In this document: positions 21,974-38,935 of the stretch, piece after piece
Position numbering within the stretch: position 1 is the first letter of the stretch
Layout: every line of letters begins with the position of its first letter
NCBI GenBank assembly: GCA_904063045.1
Contig: CAJFCJ010000005.1
Coordinates: forward strand, 1,147,167-1,211,166
DNA length: 64,000 nucleotides
Source: Dimorphilus gyrociliatus
Taxonomy: Eukaryota; Annelida; Polychaeta; Dinophilidae
Reading direction: 5' to 3'
Program-made: the position numbers and the translations under genes
The notes under the pieces: generated by a model
The model's input: the letters and a program-made list of their open reading frames with translations, nothing else
What the model was told of the DNA's origin: nothing
Database searches by the model: none

Positions 21974-23351
21974 TTAAGACGACGACGGAACAGTAGATTT
22001 ATTCAATTCGACGTTTTGTAGACGGGAATAGAAATTGGCGGCGCCCGCCATTAAATTATTGGAGGCGAGCGAACAGCAGGGTTGCGACCAAAAAGGTGAC
22101 GTCAAGGGCGACACGAAAGAGGCGGCAGCCGGATGAATGGAAGATAAGTGGTGGTAGTGGTGAAGTAGAGAAGCGGCATATTCGTAGTCAGTCGCGTAGC
22201 GAGGCCATTGACTTTGGCTCTGACTCCTAAGTAAAGCTGAATTATACAAGGCTGCGTATTCGTAGGCCAGTCGATCATTCGGAAATTGGGGAGTTGCCGT
22301 AGTTTTTGCTGGGGACGCCTCTTCAACTTGCGACTTTGGTGTATTAGCCAAAGCAGTTTTTGGCATTTCCGAAGCTGTAGACGCTTTTATTGGGGATGCT
22401 TGATCGATTCGCTTGCGTTTACCTATGTATGGTAGGAGGCGCGACAGATCCGTCCTTATGCAGCTGTCGTCGACGACGTCAACTTCCGCTTCACTCTCAA
22501 CCTCCTCATCACCATCCCCTTTTACGTCTTCTTCCTCTTCCTCTTTGACCTCTCTTTTCTGCTCGTCATTTTTCTCTTCTAATAATTCAGGCGTCTGTCT
22601 CTTAAATTCGATTCCCTTTTGAAGCTTTTGCACCACCCTCTCGAGATCAGACTTTTTCTGCGATAGGACGCCCTCTAACGGCTTTTTATCATCGCCGCCG
22701 GCCGCAATTTTATCTTCGGATCGATGAGTCGTCGGTGGCGGCGGTCGCGCAGGCGGTGGTGGTGGTGGTGGTGATCGTGGTGGTGGTGGTGGTGGTGGTG
22801 GTGACTCGCAATCGTCGATTTTCGAAGAAGCGACCTTGGCAACTTTCATGTAAACAATCTCGTCCTGTCCATCGTCCTCAGCGCTTCGTTTACGACGCTG
22901 AATAGGTAAAAAGAACAAAGAATGTAAAAGGCGTGCGTGCAACTGGAAAACGAGCGAGCGTCGAGTGACGGCAAGTTTTAATGCGGGTCACGTGACCGAC
23001 GCTGACGTCAAGAAGCGAGCAGCGAGAGACGACAAAGAGTGTGGCGGTGGCCGGAGGCTACTGGCTGGCGCCTTGTCAATTGATCGTCACAGCTGCCCAC
23101 CGTAGCCCTTAATGAGCCAACGACGCTTCGCAACCGCACAGCGCCTCTTTTTCCATTTTTCTCCCTCGCCTCTCACAACCCTCTATATATAGCGGCCGTA
23201 GATATATAGATTATATAGAATAGGCGGCGGACCGAGCGCACCTGCTTCGTGAGCGCGCATTTTCGAAGGCGGCCGTATCGACCGGCCGGCGCGCTTCGAA
23301 AGTAAATAGCGCGAGAACGATAAGCACCGGCGGCGCCAAAGCGTTGAGAGC

Positions 23352-23385
<34 letters not shown>

Positions 23386-23823
23386 TAGAAAAAGAAGTAT
23401 AACATACAGTAAGGATAGAGAGAAAAAATTGTATAGAGAAAAAAAGAATTTGTAAGGGCATGTCTTTTAAAAAATAAATAAATGTAAGCCCATATATATA
23501 CGCTTATAAATGTACGCATATACATACACACATACGTGTATAGATTTATATGTAAATCCAGTATTCTTGTACGTACATGGTGAATTTATATATATATATA
23601 TATATATATACTGAATATATACTAAAATATTAAATTTATATATATATATATATATACAGTATATACAATATAATATACTAATATATATGTATAAATTATA
23701 TGTATAGTACATGAACATCATATGTGTATGTAACACGTATGAAACTCTACGTACATACATTTACGTCTGTTGGCGTACGTGTATGCGGCACAATATACAT
23801 GCTATGTGTTGTACCATACACGA

Positions 23824-23876
<53 letters not shown>

Positions 23877-24299
23877 TGTGTGTATGTGTGTGTGTTTCTG
23901 ATATAAATATATATATAGATATATAGATATGTATACCTGACTCTGAGGAGCGCAAACTCGGCAACGGCAAGTCGCGTCGTGAACTCGTAAAACTCCTCTA
24001 GCGACGAGCAGCTTTAACGATTTGCCGCGGTGCCGTATCGAACGTTTCCAGTCCTTGGCCGTTTGCCGGCCGCTGATGCGTTGCAGTTCGTTGGGCGTCA
24101 GCCACGATTTATCATACAGTATACACTTCCCCTTGCTGCCTTGGCAAAGTCTATCGACATACATGGTCGCTTGGTTCTGTCCACATTCCACTTCTAATAC
24201 GGCTTCTCCTTCTCGGTACTCTAATTGCAGCCAGTCAACAGCCTCCGCCGTCTTGTCCGTTGTCGTTTTCTCACCCGAATTCATGTTTTGTTCTGCCAT
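21974..24299 (-). CDS. SAND-domain transcription factor (DEAF1-like, without MYND finger)
   Basis: Two coding exons, 24299-23937 and 22897-21974, join in phase 0 to 428 residues. Residues about 18-115 form a SAND domain: VECGQNQATMYVDRL, GSKGKCILYDKSWLTPNEL and the DNA-contacting KDWKRSIRHRG, ending with the DEAF1-like C-x-C-x-x-C after HDATCRC. Exon 2 starts with RRKR (possible NLS), then two polyproline runs, a coiled-coil-like stretch (KKSDLERVVQKLQKGIEF), a long acidic Glu/Asp run and a Tyr/Ala/Ser-rich C-terminus (YEYAALYNSALL). No MYND zinc finger follows, unlike vertebrate DEAF1. Expected role: sequence-specific nuclear regulator. The 1,039-bp intron is long for this genome and carries promoter-like motifs and microsatellites. 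A Met at 22942 could start a SAND-less isoform. Confidence 0.8.
22986..23010. promoter_or_regulatory. Palindromic bHLH-ZIP and bZIP sites in the SAND gene intron
   Basis: The perfect palindrome GGTCACGTGACC (22986-22997) and the full CRE TGACGTCA (23003-23010) are 5 bp apart in a CpG-rich block. They lie 44-68 bp upstream of an in-frame Met (22942, minus strand). This looks like an internal promoter for a shorter isoform; that role is inferred. Confidence 0.45.
23347..23386. repeat. GA/AG microsatellite in the SAND gene intron
   Basis: A nearly perfect (GA)n tract with one AA interruption at its left end. Confidence 0.85.
23587..23655. repeat. TA microsatellites (two tracts) in the SAND gene intron
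   Basis: Perfect TA runs at 23587-23610 and 23637-23655, separated by AT-rich sequence. Confidence 0.85.
23826..23873. repeat. Long TA microsatellite next to a TG tract
   Basis: About 48 bp of uninterrupted TA, followed by GTGTGTATGTGTGTGTGT. It lies within 65 bp of the donor of SAND exon 1 (23936). Confidence 0.9.
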
Positions 24300-27200
24300 C
24301 AGTGTTCTAATAACAGCTTATTCTGCGTTTTCTAGCTTCCACACGCTATATATATTTTCACCTATTTTTTTCTCGCACGCGTTCGCCGCCAGCCGTCGGC
24401 TCAGAATGGGCGACGAAGCTTGCCGCCGTTGCGGGATTGTCGGTGGCAGAGCGATCTAAGCGAGGTAGCCTTCAGTATGGCGTTCGATTAAGTCTAACAG
24501 TACATTTCATACAAGATTGGTTCATCCTGGTACAAAGTGCATAATGACGCGCGGCAGAACGTTCTAACCGCCGGCACGGCGTACGAGCCGCCGCGATCAC
24601 CGTCGTCAGCCGCTAGCTCGCACCGCTCGTCATGCAACTATGCACTTTATCGCTCATAAAATTTTGCGTTTTCTGTATAATTCCAACATATTTTAAAAAA
24701 ATTCGTTCCGTAGATATTAGTGTACATGCAATAATTATCTATTGGTGGTATGGATTTTTTGATATCTGACTCAGAATTCTCAGAAAATAACGTCAAAAGC
24801 TCTTTATCGAACGTTGGCGAAACTAGCGCAGGTGGCGGGTCGGCGTGGACGAGCGGTGATTAGCGGGCTGCCGTAGTCGCTGCTATAAATTCGTGCGGAT
24901 GGAAAGGAGAGAGAGAGAACGAAAGAGAGAGAAAAAATAAGAGGAGAATTTTACTTCGTTCTTCTCTCTATCGTCGCATTAGCACGCGCTCGACGCAAAC
25001 GCCGCCCCCGCCACTTTTGCGACGAAGCGGATCGAAGCCCAATGCCGTCGTCGACAGTGTCTAAAACGCTTATATATTTCTTGTGGGCGTTTCGATTAGA
25101 CGAGGAGAATTTCTCTCCCGCCCCGGTATAGGCCGACGTTTTTCGCGGCGAGTTGCCGCCACCGCGCTCACTTCGAACGTTCTGTACCATGTGTGCCGTG
25201 AACTTTTGTTGTCTATTTTTAGGGGGCATAGCGGTGTTAGGCGGTTGTATTTTGCTACGGGCAAACTGTCGCCTGGAAAAGCGGGCGGGAGAGCGAGAAA
25301 TTACAGCGGAGAATTACGTAAGCGGCGTTCGATGAGCATCACGCGTCACGGGGTACGACTAAACTCGACGGTGCCCAGCGCCGCCGTAGTTCAAACGATC
25401 CGTACCGCGTGATAGCGTCCGCAACTCCGTGCCTCAAGACTGCGCTCTTTTTTCCGCCTATTCGACGCGCCCTAAGAATTTTCTCTTGCCTCGTCTTCCT
25501 TCTCTCTTTTTTTCTCTCTATCACCCTATTCTGTCTCTGTCAGCTTGTCTCTGCTATATTCTACTGATTTTTTCTGCCTGTTCTCTCAATTCTATCTGCG
25601 TATATTCTCTCAGTTTTTTTTCTCTCTTTCCTCACCCACCCTTTTTTCTCCGTTTTGCCTTTCTCTCTATCCTTCCTTCATAGAATATTCACCGCTCCTC
25701 TTTAGTAGGGGGCGTCTATGTAGTAATGGAACAAACCACCTGATGACGACCGTCTAGTCGTCGCCCGGGTATTACTATCGAACCGCTCTAAATTCACCAC
25801 CTGCACTATTGATCACGACTCGGCGTCACTATATCGAACCTTTTTTCAACGCCGCTCCCTTTTTTAAGCTATCTGCGTTCTTTTTTTTTCATAACTTTTC
25901 TCTATACCGTCTCTTCTCTCCCGTTTTTCTGCTATTTATCGGCCTCCCTCATTATCGCATTAATTCGAACGAGCTGAACGATTAATTGGCGCCTGGGCTT
26001 TATCTTTATCATAGGTCTATGTCGTATTTATACCACCACGCAACTCTATTTCTATGACCGCCTAGTTATATTTCACCTAATTTATACCGCCCTTTTTCGA
26101 ACGCAGTTATTCGAGACATCTAGTGGGAGGCGTAATCCTATAAATAGTTACTGTGAAATCGTGCAGGTGTCGCCAAAGTATGTCATGATATCCACAGATA
26201 AGTACCGCCACTTGACAGATGTTCTTATGGATAAATTTGATCCGACAGATGGCAGCAGTTAAATAAAAAATATGTTTTTTTATTGTGAAAAGTTTTGTTT
26301 GATGAGCGTTAAGTCGCATTGGACTTTATCGCATATAAACATTAGACAGTAATATAAAACTCTATATAAAATATTTAATTGAAATCAGTAAAACGCATCT
26401 TTATAGAAGTAACAACTCGAATTATATTTAACGTAAAAAGTTGCGTTACCCTTAAAATCGTCCAAGTTTAGCTGTTGTTAATGTATAGAACTTATAGAAC
26501 AACTTAATTTGATTGTTATTTAGATTAGAACAATTAACGGTGTAAGAAAAACCAGACCGATATTAAATAACCTGAGATGTTTGGTCAGTCCCATTAGTTT
26601 AATCTACAGTATGATTAATTATTCATGTAAACGAGTGAAAATATTATGTAACAGCGTTCAATACTCAAAATTCGGCTCAAGGTGCTATTCAATGTCAATA
26701 TGTTTTGAAACCTCACCAATCTTGATATTCGGTATCTCATGAGATGCTAATCAAATTTCCGAGGCACTTTCTCCAATTCCTTGTCAGACCAACAATTATA
26801 TAACGTTAATTAACTGTTTAGTTTTTTTAGTTACTTAAATGTTAATTAGCCGGAGTTCTTTTCAACCTATAAAAATTCTGAACCTAAAAAGCAATATAAT
26901 GCGCTGAGCGATAATATGTTATAAACAATAAATGCTCATTTTTGGAAGAATAATCAAGAATATTGCTTAAATTGCTGATTTAGAATAAAACAGGTTTAGT
27001 ACTTATCACCTTGAATGAAATAGCGCAGATATATTATTTATTAGTCAAGAGGAATTGTACTTTTCATACGGATTGTATCTATTTCACTTTACAAATACTC
27101 AGTGGACAGTCTATCTTGCTTGGTTCGTTTTACTTCAAAAGGGGGAGGGACAATGACAATCTTTCAAGTTTTACAGTCTTCAAAAAGTATTGTCATCCCT

Positions 27201-27422
27201 TAAAATTTATCTCAAAATTTCAATAGCACGTATAGAATAAAATACATACACATAGTTTGTAATTTTTATGCTAAAAAAAAACTTCTATTGCATTTATTTA
27301 AGCTGCATTACCTAAATTAGGAGAGTCCAAAACTTCTATATATGCCATTGATTTCTAGTATTCGGCCTCACTTCTCCTTGATATATCCAATTAAACAGAC
27401 TAAAGTTTAACAATATCTGACA
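24300..27422. other. Large intergenic region with CpG-rich core, SAND gene / adenosine kinase
   Basis: 3.1 kb without a recognisable gene. From about 24380 to 25470 the sequence is rich in CpG and poor in stop codons, which produces spurious open frames on both strands. A TATAAAT box at about 24883-24889 is followed by a GA-rich initiator-like stretch (24905-24940). 25480-25690 is a long pyrimidine-rich tract. A CTCF-like word lies at 26242-26255. The remainder is ordinary AT-rich sequence. A non-coding RNA or distal enhancer is possible but not shown. Confidence 0.4.
26242..26255 (+). promoter_or_regulatory. CTCF-like motif
   Basis: CCGACAGATGGCAG matches the CTCF core CCASYAGRKGGCRS at 12 of 14 positions. 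Binding is inferred. Confidence 0.35.
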
Positions 27423-29209
<1,787 letters not shown>

Positions 29210-29616
29210 TAAATCTGTAATTAAGATCACACATGTCGAAGCATGTTTTTCTAGAATAACTAAAACGTTAATGAATATTGAATAAATACACTTAAACAAA
29301 TTACAATTATGCCTCTCTCTTATTGATATGCAGATTTTAGGACAAGAATATAATCTAAACTTTTTATATTTAATAATTCTAAAATTATTCATCGAATTTT
29401 ATGAAACACTCAAAAAACTTGCAAATTTTTAAACTTTGATTTTTTAAAACAATTCTTTTAACGAGACATATTCATATTCCTGATTTGTTTATAATTATAG
29501 AAGAGACAGTCACACAAGCTTGCATTGATGGAAATGAATTTCAACTAATATAAACTAGCACAAAGTTATTTTCTTAAGAAATAGTTAAAAGTAGTGGAAT
29601 CAACTCGACTTATAGA

Positions 29617-31808
29617 TTAGCTGGATGCTTGAATCAAGCGTAGCACACATTTATGTAGAGTGTGCATATATCTTTCCCATATCCTAATTAGTTGGGGATT
29701 ATGCCTAAAAATAGAAATACTGATTATTCACATATGGTAAGGGTGTTAAAAATGTATAGCACTTGAAAAATTCTAATCGAGAGCTGGTTTCTTTATAAGC
29801 CCAGAAAAAAGTATTCGTATCAGCTATACTCCATCGGAACCCTCTAAATTGGTCCACAATCTGTTATTAAGAATAAGAAGTCATCAATACTTGATTTATA
29901 GATCAAAGTTATATGTAACAAACTTTTTCGATAACGTCGTTAAAGAAATCTTTTAGTTCCTTGCTATGGTTTAAATTGTAACCGATGTGGATACATGCTT
30001 TACTAATTGACTGAAACAAATTGAACGATTAATAACAATGGTAGTTCTGAAAAGAAAATCACCGTTAAAATACCTTAAAATTACAATCCAACTCGCTATA
30101 AGCATCAGGCGTAATTTTGTCTTTTACTTCTTTGCAAACGATACTATTGAGTTTTAATCTATGAACAATTAGTCTCTCAATAGTAATTTATATTTAACCT
30201 TTTATGTTCATCAAGAGAATTCATCATTCCTTTAATTTCACGAAGTTCATGAAGAAATTCTTGATCTAAATCCACATCCATGTCCTCGTGATTTTTACAG
30301 TCTGGAAAATGATGATTTTCAAAATGAGTATATTATAATGCGAATAACGTACAGGAAAGATCATGCGAAGGTACGTGGGTTCTAATTATGGTAGGGTGTA
30401 TAAATTGAACATTGAGAGACGAGAATGCAAGTAACTAGTGCAATATAGCTGAAAGTACGGATGTATGTTCTAAAAGCGAGTCTAAAAACTTACCCTGCTT
30501 TTTCAATAGACTTTTACGATTATCAAACCGCTGACTTAGATTTATCTTCCATGATGATTCTTTTGATTAATTTGTATCAATTAATACTAATCACTTTTTC
30601 TATTATCTTTCCTTATCTCCTTTTTTGGAGAGAATATTTTTTTGTACTCTAAATAAATATAATTATTCTTCTACATAAGCGAGTTTTCAATGTTTTCGAT
30701 TCTAAACTATCGATAAGAATAATCAAAGTTCGTGATTACTTGGTATATCACAATAATACATTACACTTAAGTATAACTAAAATTTAGAATGGTGTATCTC
30801 AAACACAATAAAACCATTAATGTGTGGAAACCAGCATTATAGAAAAAGGTGACTACTTTAATATTTCTAGCTGATTATTTTATATCAAAACTTTTGCTTT
30901 AAAAATCTAACGCTGATATCCGATTTCTTAAATGATAAGACAAGATAAGACAACCCAACCTTCTGAACTATAACTCCAGTTGGTCATCATTTCGTTAGCA
31001 CAGAAAGCAAAATCGTCGAAAGTAATATGAAGAAGACGTTTCTTTCCAGTTTCAAAGCGATTATTTGTTATAAATACTATTGCAGCATATTGCCTGTTGA
31101 AAAATTCATTAGAATATTATAGATCCCTAAAAAATATGCAATTAACCTAGCTAGAGAGTTACTTATTAAGAAATGTGTTTTAATATTTTCTACCAGGGAG
31201 CCCATTAACTCTTCCACAGTTTTAAATACCCGTTTTAAATTATCAAACTGTCTCCTGCAGGATTTCAATGCTATTCTCGTCTTCTCGCTCACATCGTCTA
31301 ACTGATTTCGGTTTTTAGAAGAGAGTTTCTTTCCCAAAAACTCTCTGATTACTATCGAGTCTAAAGCATAGTATCTGTAAAATTTTCAAAACTTTTATAC
31401 TCGTTATTGTGTAAAAGCCTTGTACCTTTCAACCAGGAGCTTTTGGGTTTCACTATCCAATTGAAACACCAACTGTTCAGGAAGTTTCTGAGGCGACTTC
31501 AGATACCTTTCAAGCATGTTGAATGTTCTATAATGGTTATGAATCTCGGCTCGTAACATCTCTGACGTTGCATCGAATTTTTGAACGACACCTTTTTTCT
31601 GCTGTACTGTACATGCTTCATTCACTGACAAAAAATATTAAAATATGACACTGACTTATTATCAATGTTATAATTTTTTATTATAATATCGCTCATTAAC
31701 AGAAAATCATCGTAATAAATCCCTACCTGTTAATCCTTTCAGCCACAACTGATAAACTTCTGCATCAACTATAGTATTATTTCCAACACAAACATCAATG
31801 TCCGTCAT
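29617..31808 (-). CDS. FIBP: Acidic FGF intracellular-binding protein (FIBP)
   Basis: Nine exons on the minus strand: 31808-31727, 31624-31426, 31374-31147, 31093-30960, 30301-30199, 30158-30074, 30010-29924, 29860-29763, 29704-29617; 367 residues, close to human FIBP. Recognised by [78 protein letters not shown] and the C-terminal [15 protein letters not shown]. Family role: binds internalised FGF1 and is linked to mitogenic signalling; nuclear and endomembrane localisation is reported. The 658-bp intron at 30302-30959 is unusually long here and no gene is seen inside it. It shares a 391-bp divergent promoter region with Mis12. Confidence 0.93.
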
Positions 31809-32199
31809 TTAATTTTAATGAAATTGATGAATGTTGAACTCTGCACAAAAACTGGAGTATTTTTCCGTGTTTAACGGTTTTTTAATACAATGATATTGCT
31901 AAACACTGCACTTGAGCGGCACTTAGACATTTTCATAGTGATAGGCAATATTATATACTACTCATTTTATAATATAATGAAAATCTGCCAGTAATTCTGT
32001 TACAAACTTAATAAGATCGAATTATTAAAGGAGTTTTACGACTAGTTTACTAATGTTAAGATTTATAAATTGAAGTAAAGTTAAAAAAATGTTAGACTTT
32101 TGTTAAGCTCTATTTGTGTGCAGGATTTAGTTAGACTTGCACAAAAAACCGCTCGCCTTCAAATTTCTTTGAAAAGGTTTGTTTTCGTGAATTTTCTCA
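31809..32199. promoter_or_regulatory. Bidirectional promoter region, FIBP / MIS12
   Basis: 391 bp between the two start codons; AT-rich, with no TATA box or CpG island seen. Confidence 0.4.
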
Positions 32200-33044
32200 A
32201 TGGAAGGGAATAAAAAGGATAAAATAACTCGATCATTTGGGGAAGAAGACGAGAGAATGCTAGCCGCTTTTGGATTCACTAGCGAAGCTTTTGTAGATAC
32301 CTGTAAGTAATGTTTTTTTTGCACTTTGAAAATGTAAACATTTATGATCGTATTATATTTTAGGCTATCGAGAGATAAAGCTATGTTTAGATCGATTTAT
32401 AAAATCATTTTTGGAAAGAGCAAAGCAAGAGGCACGTGTTTTTATTAACAAATTCGTCATATAAAAGTTTAAATGTTTTTAAAACAGTTCCCTGACGTAT
32501 TTAAAGACCAAGACATAATGGAAAAAGCAGAAGAAAAATTTAATGCCATCTATACTGGAAATATGAACAAATGCTTTTTAATCTTTCACGTAAACAATTC
32601 AATAGTTATTCAGCTTGCTTATTTTTTACTTAGTTTCTCACTTAAAAGGAGTATTTGATCAAAAATTTCATGAGTATCCCCGAAAATGCTATTCTTCCAC
32701 ATCAAGCGAAAGTTGCCGAATTCCGAACATGGACCATAGATGATAAATCTAAGCTATTAGAAGAAATATCCTCCCTCGAAAATGAAATTTATTTGGTTAA
32801 ATTTAATGTTGAAGGTGAAAAATCTCATCAACAACACGTTGAAAAGGTTCTTGCGGCTTATCAAGACTACTATTCGGAAGTGAAAAATAACGCGCTGGTT
32901 TCTAAAGGTAAGAGAATTACGATTGTCAAAAGAAAATAGTTAATATCATTAAAATTTTATTTTTTTTAACTTTGTACAAAATATTTTCTAGGTTTTGATG
33001 ACACAATGAAAACACTTGAAGAAAGAATAATGAACTTGAAATAA
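32200..33044 (+). CDS. MIS12: Kinetochore protein Mis12
   Basis: Five exons: 32200-32302, 32364-32431, 32488-32589, 32649-32907, 32992-33044; 194 residues (human 205). The N-terminal FGFTSEAFVDTCY matches the Mis12 FGFTPQTC signature. NFMSIPENAILP matches the conserved IPSNILLP. The rest is helical and charged, as in the family. Role: subunit of the MIND/Mis12 complex bridging CENP-C/CENP-T to Ndc80 at kinetochores. The join from exon 2 to exon 3 requires a GC donor (GAG then GCACGT at 32432), which is the only in-frame solution I could find. The stop is 75 bp from the stop of the opposing EF-G1 gene. Confidence 0.85.
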
Positions 33045-33119
33045 CTAGCTTTATAAATGAATTTTAATTAATTGTGTGTTCATAAAAAACTTAAATAGGA
33101 AATTAACTAATTCACAATC

Positions 33120-36261
<3,142 letters not shown>

Positions 36262-36946
36262 TTTCCCGGTTTAAATATAAGCACATGGAGACGTCGTCTG
36301 CTAGTTCAGTTGGAGGTTATTCAACTACCCAGAAGAAGACAGATGGCGCAGTTAAGTGTTTTAGAAATTGTTTTAAAAAAGTATAAAGCCTAATATACAT
36401 GATATCTTCAAACAACTAATACTGTTAATTTACTTGATTGTCTGTTAGACATAAGCCTCATAAATGTCTGATTATAAACAATATAAGGGGCAAAACAGAA
36501 AATATTTAATATATATAACTACAATACTAAAAATAAGTTAAATAATTATAAAAAAAATTACAAGCTTTATAAAGATAGTTTTTTCCGTGGGACATCGATT
36601 TTGAAAAATACATAAAATGTGTATTTTAATATGATAGCCTAAAAGTTGAAAACACTTTTTACAAATTTTTACTGTTGTTTAAAAAAGTGAAAAATACTGA
36701 AAAAACGAATATTAAATTTCCTTTAGAATATATCTATCAAAGAGAATTGTTCTTTTAAACGACTATTTATAGTGCTTATAGCAACTTTTCAACTTTTTAT
36801 GTTTTACGGAGGTGAATATATAATGGAGTACATACCAGTCTAGGGGTTTTACATTCTCCACGCATGCGTTAAAGCGGCTACCTAATATAAATAATATACT
36901 CTGATTTGGGACTCAGTCGTGTCAAAAATTAAAGCATAACCTCAAA
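36262..36946. promoter_or_regulatory. Divergent promoter region, GFM1 / PIN1
   Basis: 685 bp. AGATGGCGC at 36341-36349 is a CTCF/YY1-type word 80 bp upstream of the GFM1 start. The remainder is AT-rich with no gene seen. CGCATGCG at about 36861-36868 is a NRF1-like core. Confidence 0.4.
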
Positions 36947-37481
36947 ATGGACTCTGTAAGTAGAAATTCAGATAATTTCTTCATTAAAACTAAAAATTTA
37001 ACTATAAAACCCATTAAAACAAGTATTTTATAACGGGTAGACTCATTTTAAAAAAGCGGTTGATACCGGTAATATAACTAATTTATTAATATCGGTCTAA
37101 ATTGCTTTAAACAACTGAGAGGCAGTTGTGGTAATTCAATTTCTCTTCTAGGTTCAATGTTTGCACTTATTGGTGAAGCATAATAAAAGTAGACGTCCTT
37201 CATCTTGGCGACAAGATAACATTACCAAATCGAAAGAAGAAGCCCTGCAGGAACTGGCAGAATACAGACAAAAAATCGTTTCGGGAGAATGTACTTTTGA
37301 GGAATTGGCTTCGAAAGTGAGCGACTGCTCCAGCGCCAAAAGAGGTGGAGATTTGGGCTCTTTTGGCAGGGGAGCAATGCAAAAGCCTTTCGAAGACGCA
37401 GCCTTCGCATTAAATGTCGGTGAACTAAGTGGAACGGTTGACACTGAAAGCGGTGTACATATCATTAAAAGAATTGCTTAA
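36947..37481 (+). CDS. PIN1: Pin1-type peptidyl-prolyl isomerase lacking the WW domain
   Basis: Exon 1 is only ATG-GAC-TCT (36947-36955) and exon 2 is 37152-37481; 112 residues. The catalytic parvulin domain is very close to Pin1: [18 protein letters not shown] retains the phosphate-binding Lys, Arg, Arg triad, [15 protein letters not shown] holds the catalytic Cys, and [16 protein letters not shown] and GVHIIKR complete the fold. Reaction: cis-trans isomerisation of pSer/Thr-Pro bonds. Animal Pin1 normally has an N-terminal WW domain; none is encoded in exon 1, the 196-bp intron or the 160 bp upstream. This leaves a single-domain enzyme like plant Pin1At. The tiny exon 1 is the only upstream ATG with an in-phase donor. 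Confidence 0.88.
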
Positions 37482-37587
37482 TGAAGAAGCCAGCTTTTTC
37501 ATTAACGAATCAATTTATGATACATTTGAAGAAATAAAATTTAAACTTGTCTTTAAAACTGTAATATAATTATTTTTTAATCTACCA

Positions 37588-38935
37588 TCATCTTTCAAGA
37601 TTTTCTTCTTGAAGTTCTTCGAAGGCATCTTTATCTTCGTTGTATTGAAAAAGAGCTTTTAGTCTGTTCACAACCAATTTTGTTACGGATGACAGTTCAT
37701 GCTGCATTACTGAAACTCCTTTTAAGGTTAATACCACCAGTTCCGACATACCGTCGAAGGTTAAGTCTAAAGCTTGCACTCCAAGTACAGGATCGGCAAA
37801 TGATCGCTGCCAAATAACCTGATACTTTTCATTATCCACATATTTATAAATTATCACTTGATGGCCATATGTACCAATAATGATTTCATTTTCACCATCA
37901 AAGTCTATATCTGTTGCCAATAGAGAAAGAATACAATCATATTTGTCACTTTCGGGAAGTGTTAGTGCATTGTCTAGATGTTTTGACAGTATATTCCTGT
38001 AGACTACTACACCTTGTAGTGCACTAGATGCCACAATATGTAAATCATCGTTTTGTTCTTGTGAACAAAATGGATTTACTTCATCATATTCATCCTCACC
38101 AAGAACTTCTTTCACGAATTGAGGGCACTTTACTAGTTTTGAAGTTTGAAATATTCTAACGCAAGTTATTGGTGATTCATGGCTTCTTTCGAATTTTTGT
38201 ACTTCTTTTGTTGTAATATTAACAATTAAAAGAGATATAGTAGCATCCTGAAAACCAATTACGGTTAACCTTCGATTATTTTGAACCTCTGAATCCCACC
38301 AAAGCGGTACAGAGTGCAAATTTTGAAATTCAGGGAAAAACTCCGTTACTTGAGCAGGAGGTGTTTGTTGAAAAAAGTTCTCTGAATTTTCTCTAAACAT
38401 ATGCATATTTTTATCGTTTCCACTGAGAAGAAATACTGTTTCATCTTTTCCCTCTAATTTACCATGATAAAGTCTATAAGGAATAAATTTTAATTCAAAA
38501 TGCTGGCAGGACTGAGCTATTCGAGTTAAATCTGAAAGTAACAAAAAAATAAGATTTAATATTTTAAGAAATTTATATATTTTTCATATTACCCCATTCT
38601 TCTGAATTTTCACCTTCAGAGTAGACATTCAAGAAGCATGAATTTGTGTCACGTTTTATAAAGGTAATGCCTACTACTAATCCACAATGGCGTCTTGAGT
38701 ATGCATCAATAGAAACTATTTCAGCATCATGTGGAACATAATGAAATTGAATATCGTCAGTTTTTGCTTCTAATTTTGGATCGTGCTTAAAACTTAAGCA
38801 GCTGATTTTTTTCGATAGAGAAGACACAAGCAGTTTATTTTTGCCATCCGGGTGTTCAATTTTTGTTAAGCTATATATGTTGTTTTGTTGCAAACCGTAG
38901 TAGTGTAATTCTTCTAGATGAACTGGAAGGGCCAT
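37588..38935 (-). CDS. KPTN: Kaptin (KICSTOR complex subunit)
   Basis: Two exons, 38935-38593 and 38531-37588; 428 residues (human 436). The start is the ATG of MALPVHLEELHYYG. Recognised by FHYVPHDAEIVSIDAYSRR, GLVVGITFIKRD, IAQSCQHFEL, ETVFLLSGNDKNMHMFREN, PESDKYDCILSLLATDIDFDGENEIIIGTYGHQ and WQRSFADPVLGV, all matching kaptin. FG-GAP-like beta-propeller repeats (DIDFDGENEIIIGTYG, DLTFDGMSELVVLTLKG) are evident. Role: KICSTOR scaffold (with ITFG2, C12orf66 and SZT2) that recruits GATOR1 to lysosomes and so lets amino-acid starvation switch off mTORC1. It is head-to-head with GCN2, another amino-acid starvation sensor. Confidence 0.92.

Noticed and set aside
22413-22622. Plus-strand Ser/Thr-rich frame inside the SAND gene exon
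   Set aside because: Antisense shadow of the Glu/Asp-rich coding stretch.
24951-25412. Several overlapping open frames of 60-109 codons on both strands
   Set aside because: High CpG and few stop codons create open frames by chance; compositions are Arg/Ser-rich and mutually overlapping.
30302-30959. Possible gene nested in the long FIBP intron (frame 30461-30652)
   Set aside because: Only a 63-residue hydrophobic frame with no start context or homology; the intron is simply long.
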